64,000 bases of DNA from Microvirga lupini. GTDB lineage: Bacteria > Pseudomonadota > Alphaproteobacteria > Rhizobiales > Beijerinckiaceae. The translations under genes and the position numbers were made by a program. This document shows positions 57,475 to 64,000 of this stretch, in pieces (position 1 is the stretch's first letter; each line of letters opens with the position of its first letter). The notes beneath the pieces were generated by a model that saw only the letters and a list, made by a program, of their open reading frames with translations, had not been told where the DNA came from and did not search any database. The stretch covers positions 418,720-482,719 of the forward strand of contig NZ_JACHWB010000004.1 in NCBI RefSeq assembly GCF_014191055.1, written 5' to 3'.

Positions 57475-58245
57475 ATGCCGACCCATCCATCGTTTCCCAA
57501 GCGCCTGAAAGGCGGCACGCCCTTGTTCACCGCCTGGTGCGGCCTACCGGATCCGTCCATCGCCGCGACCCTGGCCCGCGAGGACTTCGATGCCGTCGTG
57601 CTCGACACGCAGCACGGCTCCATCGATTTCGCCGCCTCCGTTCAGGCCATTCCGCTGATCGCGGCAGCGGGAAAGCCGGCCATCGTCCGCATCCCCGTGG
57701 GGGATTTTGCTTCGGCATCCCGTTATCTCGATGCCGGCGCTTCGGGCATCATCGCGCCCATGATCAACACGGTCGAGGATGCCAAGCGGCTTGCCGCCTT
57801 CACGAAGTTCCCGCCGGTGGGCGAGCGGAGCTGGGGCGCCTATGGGGCGCTGGCGCTTACGGGGCTCGAGCCGGGCGAATATCTCCGGACGGCCAACGAT
57901 CTGACCGTCTCCTTCGCCATGGTGGAGACCCGGGAGGCGCTCGCCATCATCGACGACATCCTGGCGGTGCCGGGAATCGACGGGGTCTTCATCGGCCCCT
58001 CCGACCTGTCCATCGCCCTCTCGGGCGGCAAAGGGGTCGAACCGACCAGCGCCGAGGTAGACCGGGCCCTGGACCATGCCCTCGCCAGGGTCAAAGCCGC
58101 CGGCAAGATCGCGGCCATCTATGCGGTTTCGGGGGCCCGGGCGGCCGAACTCTCCGCCAAGGGCTTTCACATGGTCTCCATCGGCAGCGACATGTCCATG
58201 CTGCGCACTGGCGCTCACGCAGCCCTGGCTGCCGCCAGAGCCTAA
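57475..58245 (+). CDS. HpcH/HpaI family aldolase
   Basis: Protein of 256 residues, class II aldolase fold. VVLDTQHGSIDF, ASRYLDAGASGIIAPMINTVEDAKRL, FPPVGERSWGAYG, AMVETREAL with the metal glutamate, and FIGPSDLSIALSGG with the aspartate. Members cleave hydroxy-ketoacids such as 2,4-dihydroxyhept-2-ene-1,7-dioate or condense pyruvate with aldehydes. Substrate not deducible. Convergent with the esterase gene (3-base contact). Confidence 0.9.
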   Translation: MPTHPSFPKRLKGGTPLFTAWCGLPDPSIAATLAREDFDAVVLDTQHGSIDFAASVQAIPLIAAAGKPAIVRIPVGDFASASRYLDAGASGIIAPMINTVEDAKRLAAFTKFPPVGERSWGAYGALALTGLEPGEYLRTANDLTVSFAMVETREALAIIDDILAVPGIDGVFIGPSDLSIALSGGKGVEPTSAEVDRALDHALARVKAAGKIAAIYAVSGARAAELSAKGFHMVSIGSDMSMLRTGAHAALAAARA

Positions 58246-58925
58246 GTTTTCTCCGGGGAGGGCAGGCCGAAGGACTGGGTCAGGAAAAGGCCTCCCTGGC
58301 GGAGGCCCTCTCCGTCAATCCCATGGCCGAGTCCTGGTGAGATATGCCACTGGCATGGGATCTCCGCGGCGCCCAGGGCCTCCTTCGAGAAGAAGAACAT
58401 CTCGACCGGCACCACATCGTCCCGGTCGCCGTGGATCAGCAGGATCGGCGGCGCTGTCCGCCTCAAGGCCATGAGGCCTTCCGGCCCTTCGCCATCCTCC
58501 AGCACAAGAAGACCCGAATAGCCCAGGATTGCGGCAGGAGGGGTTGGGCGGCGCAGGCCCACATGCAGCGCCATCATGGCGCCCTGGCTGAAGCCGACGA
58601 GAGCGAGCCTCGACGGCGGCAGGTCATGGCGGGCGAGCTCCTGGTCGATGAAGGCGTCGAGACCGGGCCCCGCATAGGTCACACCGCGCCAGAACTCCCG
58701 CGGATCCGTCAAGGTGAGCGGAAACCATTCCCGGCCCATCGGCACGTTGCTGCAAGGATCAGGCGCATGCGGGGCGACGAAGGCGGCGTCCGGCAGCCAG
58801 GCACGCCATTGTTCACCAAGCTCGATCAGGTCGTTTCCGTCCGCGCCGAGCCCGTGAAGAAAGACGACGAGCTGCTTCGCCACGCCTGATCGAGGAGAAA
58901 GGCGTGGACCGTCGATGCTGGCCAT
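58242..58925 (-). CDS. Phospholipase/carboxylesterase-type alpha/beta hydrolase
   Basis: Protein of 227 residues from the ATG at 58925. VFLHGLGADGNDLIELG oxyanion region, LALVGFSQGAMMALHVGLR with the nucleophile serine, LLIHGDRDDVVPVEMF with the aspartate, and GLGHGID with the histidine make a complete triad. Family members hydrolyse short esters or thioesters. Its upstream neighbour on the same strand is alkA. Confidence 0.9.
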   Translation of the reverse strand: MASIDGPRLSPRSGVAKQLVVFLHGLGADGNDLIELGEQWRAWLPDAAFVAPHAPDPCSNVPMGREWFPLTLTDPREFWRGVTYAGPGLDAFIDQELARHDLPPSRLALVGFSQGAMMALHVGLRRPTPPAAILGYSGLLVLEDGEGPEGLMALRRTAPPILLIHGDRDDVVPVEMFFFSKEALGAAEIPCQWHISPGLGHGIDGEGLRQGGLFLTQSFGLPSPEKT

Positions 58926-58981
58926 GAAGCGTATTCCCGTTCGTTGAAGGCGCCCGATTGCAGAGCGGAACGGCTCAACCG

Positions 58982-59626
58982 TCAAGCCGGCGCTCCCTCC
59001 CGCGCCTTGACCATCCGGTAGTAGGCCCAGAGCACCTTGGCGGCGACGCCGCGCCAGGGCCGCCAGCTTTCGGCCAGGGCGTTCAGCGCCTTGGCGTCAG
59101 GCCTCTGCTCCAGACCATAGGCGAGGCGGGCTGCTTCCTGCACGGCCAGATCCCCGCTCGGGAAAGCGTCCGGATGCCCGAGACAGAACAGGAGATAGAC
59201 GTCGGCGGTCCAGGGGCCGATGCCCTTCACCCGCGTGAGGAGATTGTGAGCCTCGTCGGCTGGAAGATTATGGAGATCGTCGAGCGGCAGCCGCCCTTCG
59301 GTGATGTCTGTCGCTACGGCGCGAAGAGTTCGCACCTTGCCGGCCGAGAGACCTGCCGCCCGCAGCTCCTCGTCGGATAATGCGAGAAACCGCCGCGGGG
59401 TCGCTGGTTCGAGAATGGCCCGCAGGCGGCCCCAGATTGCCGTAGCGCTGGCGGTCGAGACCTGTTGGCCCACCACGATCCAGGCGAGGCCTTCGAACCC
59501 AGGTGGGCGCTTGCGCAGCTGCGGCGTGGCGCCCTCGGCGGCCAGCCGCGCCATGACCGGATCGGATTTCGCCAGCGCCGCGAGGCCCCTCTTGAGAACC
59601 GCGTCCGTTTCGAGGAGGGTGACCAT
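58982..59626 (-). CDS. DNA-3-methyladenine glycosylase II (AlkA family)
   Basis: Base-excision repair enzyme of 214 residues from the ATG at 59626; the frame above is the shadow of gluQ. LAWIVVGQQVSTASATAIW is the start of the fold, LLTRVKGIGPWTADVYLLFCLG the helix-hairpin-helix, and FPSGDLAVQEAARL contains the catalytic aspartate. It removes alkylated purines. Lacks the N-terminal TATA-like domain of E. coli AlkA, as is common in rhizobia. Divergent from gluQ with 31 bases between. Confidence 0.92.
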   Translation of the reverse strand: MVTLLETDAVLKRGLAALAKSDPVMARLAAEGATPQLRKRPPGFEGLAWIVVGQQVSTASATAIWGRLRAILEPATPRRFLALSDEELRAAGLSAGKVRTLRAVATDITEGRLPLDDLHNLPADEAHNLLTRVKGIGPWTADVYLLFCLGHPDAFPSGDLAVQEAARLAYGLEQRPDAKALNALAESWRPWRGVAAKVLWAYYRMVKAREGAPA

Positions 59627-59657
59627 TCCTTCGCGTTCCTTCCAATCGCAGGCTCCC

Positions 59658-60554
59658 GTGACGAAGCCCGTCTTCCGATTCGCTCCCAGCCCCAACGGCG
59701 GGCTTCACCTGGGCCATGCCTATTCGGCTCTGCTCAATGCCGATTTCGCCCGGCGCTTCGACGGGCGCCTGCTTCTGCGCATCGAGGATATCGATACCAC
59801 ACGCTGCCGTCCCGAGTTCGAGCAGGCGATCTACGAGGATCTCGCCTGGCTCGGGCTTGCCTGGGAAGAGCCGGTCCGGCGCCAGTCGGAGCATTTCGAC
59901 GATTACCGCGCCGCCTTCCGCGCCCTGAAGGGGAGGGGAGGCGTCTATCCGTGCTTCTGCTCTCGCAAGGACATTGCCGAGGCGGTTGCCTGCCGGGAGG
60001 CCGAGACGGGTCAGCCCTGGCCCCGCGATCCCGACGGCGCTCCGTTCTATCCAGGCCTCTGCCGGCATTTATCTGAGGACGAAATCGAACGGCGCATCAC
60101 AGCCGGCGAGCTTCATGCCTGGCGGCTCGACATGGGGACTCTGCAGAAACTTCTGCCTGGGCCTCACGGCTATTGCAGGTTTGATCGCGAGGGCGGTGAA
60201 GAGCGGGTAGCCGCAGACCCTTGGCGCTGGGGCGATGCCGTCATCGTGCGCAAGGATACGCCGACGAGCTATCATCTGTCCGTGGTGGTGGACGATGCGC
60301 TCCAAGGCGTCACCCATGTGGTCCGCGGCCAGGATCTCGAGGCCGCCACCGACCTCCATGTCCTGCTGCAGACCCTGCTCGGGTTGCTGACGCCCCTCTA
60401 TCATCACCATGGGCTCGTGCTCGATCCCGAAGGCGACAAGCTGGCGAAGAGCCGTCAGTCGAAATCTCTGGCGGAACTCCGGGCTGCAGGCGTCACGCCG
60501 CAGGAGGTTCGGCAGCGCCTCGGCTTCGTCCCTCAGCCAACCCCCAGCACATAG
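59658..60554 (+). CDS. gluQ: Glutamyl-queuosine tRNA(Asp) synthetase
   Basis: Protein of 298 residues starting at GTG 59658 (VTKPVFRFAPSPNGGLHLGHAYSALLNADF); a much longer open frame upstream is antisense to alkA. HIGH-like motif HLGH, LLRIEDIDTTRCRPEFEQAIYEDLAWLG, CFCSRKDI, and LAKSRQSKSL for KMSKS (as K-S). It has no anticodon-binding domain, the hallmark of GluQ-RS, which charges queuosine 34 of tRNA-Asp with glutamate. Overlaps the transporter end by about 20 bases. Confidence 0.94.
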   Translation: MTKPVFRFAPSPNGGLHLGHAYSALLNADFARRFDGRLLLRIEDIDTTRCRPEFEQAIYEDLAWLGLAWEEPVRRQSEHFDDYRAAFRALKGRGGVYPCFCSRKDIAEAVACREAETGQPWPRDPDGAPFYPGLCRHLSEDEIERRITAGELHAWRLDMGTLQKLLPGPHGYCRFDREGGEERVAADPWRWGDAVIVRKDTPTSYHLSVVVDDALQGVTHVVRGQDLEAATDLHVLLQTLLGLLTPLYHHHGLVLDPEGDKLAKSRQSKSLAELRAAGVTPQEVRQRLGFVPQPTPST

Positions 60555-61450
60555 AGCCAGACGAGAGTGCTCCCGAGGGCGAGGAAGGTCGAGAGCGTCA
60601 CGGCGCTCGAGGCCAGGGCCACGCCCTCCCCATAGCGCTCGGCAAACAGATAGGCGTTGATGCCTGACGGGCAGGAGGCGAAGAGGACCGCCACGCCCGC
60701 CCAGACCGGCGGCATCTGGAAGACCTGCGTGGCGAGGAGCAGCACCACGAGCGGATGCACCACGAGCTTGAGGAATGAGATCAGAGTCGGCAGCTTCCAG
60801 CCCATCTGGAGGCCATAGCGGCGCAGCGCAATGCCCATGGAGATCAGGGCGCAGGGCACGGCCGCGCTCGCGAGCAGGTCCATGACCTGCCAGGCCGGTG
60901 CAGGCACATAAGAGACAATCGGGCGAAAGGCGGATCCCGCCAGGATGGCAACCACGATCGGGTGGGTCAGGAGGCGTCGCAGGATCACCAGGGGCGAAGC
61001 CTGCCGTCCCTCGGCCAGGATCGTCGCGAGCGTCATGGTCACGGGAAGATGCACCGCAATCAGCAGGAAGAGCGGCACGGCGCCCTCGTCGCCATAGGCC
61101 TTGAGGATCATCGGGATGCCGACGAAAACCGTGTTCGCCTGGCCGGCCGAAAACCCGGCCACGACTCCCGACACTCCTTTGATGCCGAAGAAGTGCCGGC
61201 CGATGCCGGTGGCCAGAAACCAGACCACGGCTACACCGGCGAAATACGAGATCCAGTAGCCCCAGGGTTGAACGGCCGGGATTTCGGCGCGAACCAGGGT
61301 GCGGAAGATCAGGCAGGGGAGGGAGAGGGTGAAGACGAACTCGGACAGCCCTTCGCCGACCCGCTCGGAGACGAAGCCCGTCTGGCGCGCGACATAGCCG
61401 ATGCCGATCAGGCCGAAGACCGGCAGGACGATCGCGAACAGGTCAAGCAT
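60533..61450 (-). CDS. AEC-family (auxin efflux carrier-like) transporter
   Basis: Membrane protein of 305 residues with about ten hydrophobic segments. The family halves repeat: GLIGIGYVARQTGFVSERVGEGLSEFVFTLSLPCLIFRTL at the N-terminus, VVAGFSAGQANTVFVGIPMIL mid-way, and SAAVPCALISMGIALRRYG in the second half, with CPSGINAYLFAERYG near the end. Likely exports or takes up a carboxylate such as malonate; substrate unknown. Convergent with gluQ. Confidence 0.92.
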   Translation of the reverse strand: MLDLFAIVLPVFGLIGIGYVARQTGFVSERVGEGLSEFVFTLSLPCLIFRTLVRAEIPAVQPWGYWISYFAGVAVVWFLATGIGRHFFGIKGVSGVVAGFSAGQANTVFVGIPMILKAYGDEGAVPLFLLIAVHLPVTMTLATILAEGRQASPLVILRRLLTHPIVVAILAGSAFRPIVSYVPAPAWQVMDLLASAAVPCALISMGIALRRYGLQMGWKLPTLISFLKLVVHPLVVLLLATQVFQMPPVWAGVAVLFASCPSGINAYLFAERYGEGVALASSAVTLSTFLALGSTLVWLYVLGVG

Positions 61451-61456
61451 CAGGGT

Positions 61457-63490
61457 TTATCGGAGTTCGGCGCGCTGGGAGAGGCTGGCCGAGGCCACGC
61501 TGTGGGACATCAGCTCGTCGACCTGTTCGCGCTGCCGCTTGAACTCAACCAGACCGCGGCCCTCGAGCTCGCGTCCACGGGGCAGGCGGATCTTCAGCGG
61601 GTCGACGAAGCTGCCGTTGATGATCACCTCATAATGGAGGTGCGGGCCTGTCGAGAGGCCGGAATTGCCCACATAGCCGATGACCTGACCCTGCTGCACC
61701 CTCTTGCCGGGTGTAATGCCCTTGGCGAAGCTCGACATGTGGGAATAGGCCGTCACATAGCCGTTGGTGTGCTGAAGCTCGACGCGTCTGCCATAGCCGG
61801 AATCCCATTCCGACTTGAGCACGGTGCCATTGCCAGCCGCGATGATGGGGGTGCCGACCCTGTTGGCCCAGTCAACGCCGGTATGGGGGCGCGAATAGCC
61901 CAGGATCGGGTGGTAGCGCGAGCCGAAGCCCGAGCGCAGGATACCGTCGGCGATGGGCTTGCGGATGAGGAATTTCTTGAGGGAGCGGCCAGACTCATCG
62001 AAGAAGTCGATGGCACCGTCGTCGCCCTGGTAGCGGTAGACGCGGCGCTGCTCCCCACCCACCGTCAGGGAGGCGTAGAGCACCTCCGGCGTGCCGTTCT
62101 CGTCATCCGAGCCGAAAAAGACCTCGAAGGAATCGCCCTGCGCGACCCGGCGCTGGAAATCGACGTCGTAGCCGAAGATGCGCACGAGTTCATCCACGGT
62201 CTGGCGGGGAAGATCGTTCTTGAGCGCCGTCTCGTAGAGGCTCTCATAAAGGCGCACGCCGCCGCGGGCATCCTCCTCGTCTTCCTCCTCGGACGCGTCC
62301 GCGACCTGGCGTGTTGCCGGATCCTCGGGAGGGGTAACGGACACGAAGACGCCGCGATCGTTGGTGGCAGCAATCCCTTCGATGCCGCGCTCGCTGAACG
62401 CGATCACGCGCACGATCTGCCGGGGGTCCCCCAGGCGGGGGCCCGGGGCGATGAGAATGCGCAGACGCTGGCCCTCGGTCATGCTCTCTATCTTGAGCCG
62501 GGCCGAGAGGGCGGAGGTAATGGCGGCGATCTGCTCCGGAGTGCCACCGTAGCTGCGCAGGGCGGTCTCGAGGGTCTCTCCCTTGCGGAGAACCACGTCA
62601 CGCTCCTCGATGAGAGGAGGCATGGCCTTCTGCTCGATCTTCGGAAGATCGGTCACGTTCTCCGGTACGACGCGGACCTCGATCGTGCTGAAGGGTGCAT
62701 CGACCACCCGGGCATAGCCGAGGGCGTCGCCCAAGGCCTCCGGCGGCCGCAGCGTTCTCGACAGCATCTGCTGGGCGGGGATCGAAACCGTGGTTCGGCG
62801 ACCGGCCTCGTTGAAGACCCGGCGCTCTTCTTCGAGAATCGCAAGCACGTCGTTGTCGGTCAGCGACGGGGCGCTCGCCTCGATGGCGACCGACGCAAGA
62901 TCGCGCCTGAGAACCGATACATCGGCATCGGCGACCTCGGGGGCCGGCTCGACCCGCCCCTCCGTCTCTTCCGCGAACAGGCGCAGGGGATTGAAGGGCG
63001 GGATATCGGTCGCGTAGGTGCCGGCGCTGAGCGACAGGTTGGTGGCCACGCGCACGAACTGGCGAACCTTGATGGCCTCGCGCTCCCCGTTGCGGATCGT
63101 CATGGGAGCCTTGAAGCTCTGGCGCGCAGAGACCGTATTCTCCGTCATGTTCAGCCGATCGGCCTTGCGGGCCACGTTCGCCGCCCGATCCTCATCCCTG
63201 GCCGAGGATGCGCGGCCGCCAAGGGCCGCCCTCTCGGGAGGCAGCGCGGAGACGGTTGCGCCTTCGAAGGTGATGTAGATGGACGCTCCGATCAGGGCGG
63301 CTCCCGTGACCCCGGTCAGAACGCTGGCGCCGAGCCAGCGCAGGTTGACCTCCCACTTGTCGATCTCAGGAGCGGCGCTGCCGCTGCTGTTCAGCGGCGG
63401 CTCATGCCCGAGATCGACGCCGGACGACAGGTGCGGCGCGTTTCTGCGGGCGCCTCCGGCATGGCTGTCATCGGGGGGGAGATGGCTCAT
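61457..63490 (-). CDS. M23-family peptidoglycan metallopeptidase
   Basis: Protein of 677 residues from ATG 63490. A membrane anchor (LTGVTGAALIGASIYITFEG) near 70-90 follows a 65-residue cytoplasmic head. The middle has a LysM-like part (RKGETLETALRSYGGTPEQIAAI). The C-terminal LytM/M23 domain is intact: RYHPILGYSRPHTGVDWAN with zinc histidine and aspartate and GPHLHYEVIINGSFVDPL with HxH, so it should cut peptide cross-links. It resembles the larger cell-envelope M23 proteins of rhizobia needed for growth. Contrast with the degenerate EnvC-like protein. Confidence 0.92.
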   Translation of the reverse strand: MSHLPPDDSHAGGARRNAPHLSSGVDLGHEPPLNSSGSAAPEIDKWEVNLRWLGASVLTGVTGAALIGASIYITFEGATVSALPPERAALGGRASSARDEDRAANVARKADRLNMTENTVSARQSFKAPMTIRNGEREAIKVRQFVRVATNLSLSAGTYATDIPPFNPLRLFAEETEGRVEPAPEVADADVSVLRRDLASVAIEASAPSLTDNDVLAILEEERRVFNEAGRRTTVSIPAQQMLSRTLRPPEALGDALGYARVVDAPFSTIEVRVVPENVTDLPKIEQKAMPPLIEERDVVLRKGETLETALRSYGGTPEQIAAITSALSARLKIESMTEGQRLRILIAPGPRLGDPRQIVRVIAFSERGIEGIAATNDRGVFVSVTPPEDPATRQVADASEEEDEEDARGGVRLYESLYETALKNDLPRQTVDELVRIFGYDVDFQRRVAQGDSFEVFFGSDDENGTPEVLYASLTVGGEQRRVYRYQGDDGAIDFFDESGRSLKKFLIRKPIADGILRSGFGSRYHPILGYSRPHTGVDWANRVGTPIIAAGNGTVLKSEWDSGYGRRVELQHTNGYVTAYSHMSSFAKGITPGKRVQQGQVIGYVGNSGLSTGPHLHYEVIINGSFVDPLKIRLPRGRELEGRGLVEFKRQREQVDELMSHSVASASLSQRAELR

Positions 63491-63742
63491 GGTCCCTGTC
63501 GAGTGTCGATGCGGGTGGGTTGCTGTCACAGACACCAGAAGGCCATCTAGCACAAGAGACGGCAACCGCACAGGTCAATAGATAAGCTTGTGCAGGACGC
63601 CAACTCCTTAAGGAGGGAGGCCTGCCGCGGCTCTGCTTCCTGCCATTCTGTGTCCGCAGTGAGGCAAGGGCCGGAAAAACCTGTGCGGCAGGCTCCAGAA
63701 CAGGGTGCTTTCCCGAACCGTCAAAAAACTTTCATAAGCCCG

Positions 63743-63772
63743 TTGACAGGCCAAAAGGGTTTGGCCTATATA
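63743..63772 (+). promoter_or_regulatory. Promoter of an rRNA operon
   Basis: TTGACA at 63743-63748 and TATATA at 63767-63772 (18 bases between) match a strong housekeeping promoter; AAAACTTTCATAAGC upstream may be an UP-like region. No gene in 63491-63740. Confidence 0.8.
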
Positions 63773-63779
63773 CCGCCCA

Positions 63780-64000
63780 TCGACGGCGGCCACTGAGTGG
63801 CTGGCGCCAAGAACTTCCACAGAGACCGGGCTGCTGGGCCTGACTTTAAGTCGGGAACGAGGTCTGTTCTGCGGAAGCTCTCTTGTGTCTCTAGCGGGAT
63901 GCATGTGCTCTTTGACATTGTTGAGAGGGGAAGAGAAGCGTAGGCGGCGGTGTCCTTGCGCCGGTTCTTTGGAGCCGGGTGAATAGATACCGACCTGATC
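63780..64000 (+). other. 16S rRNA leader (operon continues beyond the window)
   Basis: After the promoter comes a leader with TGCTCTTTGACATTG (63907-63921), the boxA-like antitermination signal typical of rhizobial rRNA leaders, then a GC-rich stem-forming tract before the window ends. The mature 16S has not started by position 64000. A minus-strand frame over 63608-63904 is rejected. Confidence 0.75.

Noticed and set aside
59301..59657. N-terminal extension of gluQ
   Set aside because: The added stretch is the shadow of alkA; the synthetase fold begins at the GTG 59658.
60962..63550. 862-codon open frame on the plus strand
   Set aside because: Antisense to the M23 peptidase and the transporter; composition is typical of a shadow frame.
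63608..63904. 98-codon minus-strand gene
   Set aside because: Overlaps the rRNA promoter and leader on the other strand and has no protein features.

Overview
The window reads as chromosomal DNA of an alphaproteobacterium of the order Hyphomicrobiales (Rhizobiales), most likely Microvirga or a relative. Reasons: the GC-rich core genes, the block obgE-proB-proA-nadD-rsfS-rlmH-envC-ctpA-rppH, the purC/purS/purQ/purL/bolA/grxD run, the TIGR02302 (DUF4175) protein, DUF1236 and DUF1476 proteins, a HIG1-type membrane peptide, and a rhizobial-style 16S rRNA leader at the right edge. The genus is an inference from style; no database was consulted.

Left part (1-17692): two integrated elements stacked at the 3' end of one tRNA-Ser(CGA) gene. 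The intact tRNA is at 17603-17692 (minus). A perfect 64-bp copy of its 3' part recurs in direct orientation at 8903-8966. Each copy has its own tyrosine integrase beside it (7131-8816 and 16037-17317). Island A (from beyond the left edge to 8902) carries a PD-(D/E)XK nuclease-like gene with a partner, a convergent pair with a HEPN RNase-like protein and a 555-residue unknown, and two secreted ClpP-fold proteins. Island B (8903-17601) is visibly poorer in GC. It carries four co-directional genes: MrcB_N-HNH, winged helix-HNH, GIY-YIG-like and DUF2971. It also has a serine recombinase with a possible recombination site, a roughly 500-bp stretch that looks like a promoter-driven structured RNA, and a DUF4145 gene paired with an HhH glycosylase-fold gene. 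This cargo resembles defence or genome-conflict genes; function is inferred.

Middle (17700-40700): core genome. It starts with a strong promoter and structured leader before rplU-rpmA. Next come ribosome assembly and proline genes (obgE, proB, proA), NAD synthesis (nadD), ribosome silencing and modification (rsfS, rlmH), cell-wall processing (envC-like, ctpA) and RNA decay (rppH). Further right are tRNA-Leu(CAA), membrane genes (YqaA, DsbB-like), an HNH protein, the ETF/3-hydroxybutyryl-CoA dehydrogenase group, a rhomboid protease, a cobalamin adenosyltransferase, a PagL-like lipid A deacylase and the large TIGR02302 protein.

Right part (40700-64000): two RTX/cadherin-type secreted proteins with related C-termini, one bearing seven propeller-like repeats. 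Then lysA with lptM, tlpA, a class III cyclase, grxD-bolA-purL-purQ-purS, purC, an F-ATPase zeta-type inhibitor (DUF1476), an HpcH/HpaI aldolase, an esterase, AlkA, GluQ, an auxin-efflux-type carrier and an M23 peptidase. The window ends in the promoter and leader of an rRNA operon. At least four copies of an interspersed palindromic repeat lie between core genes.
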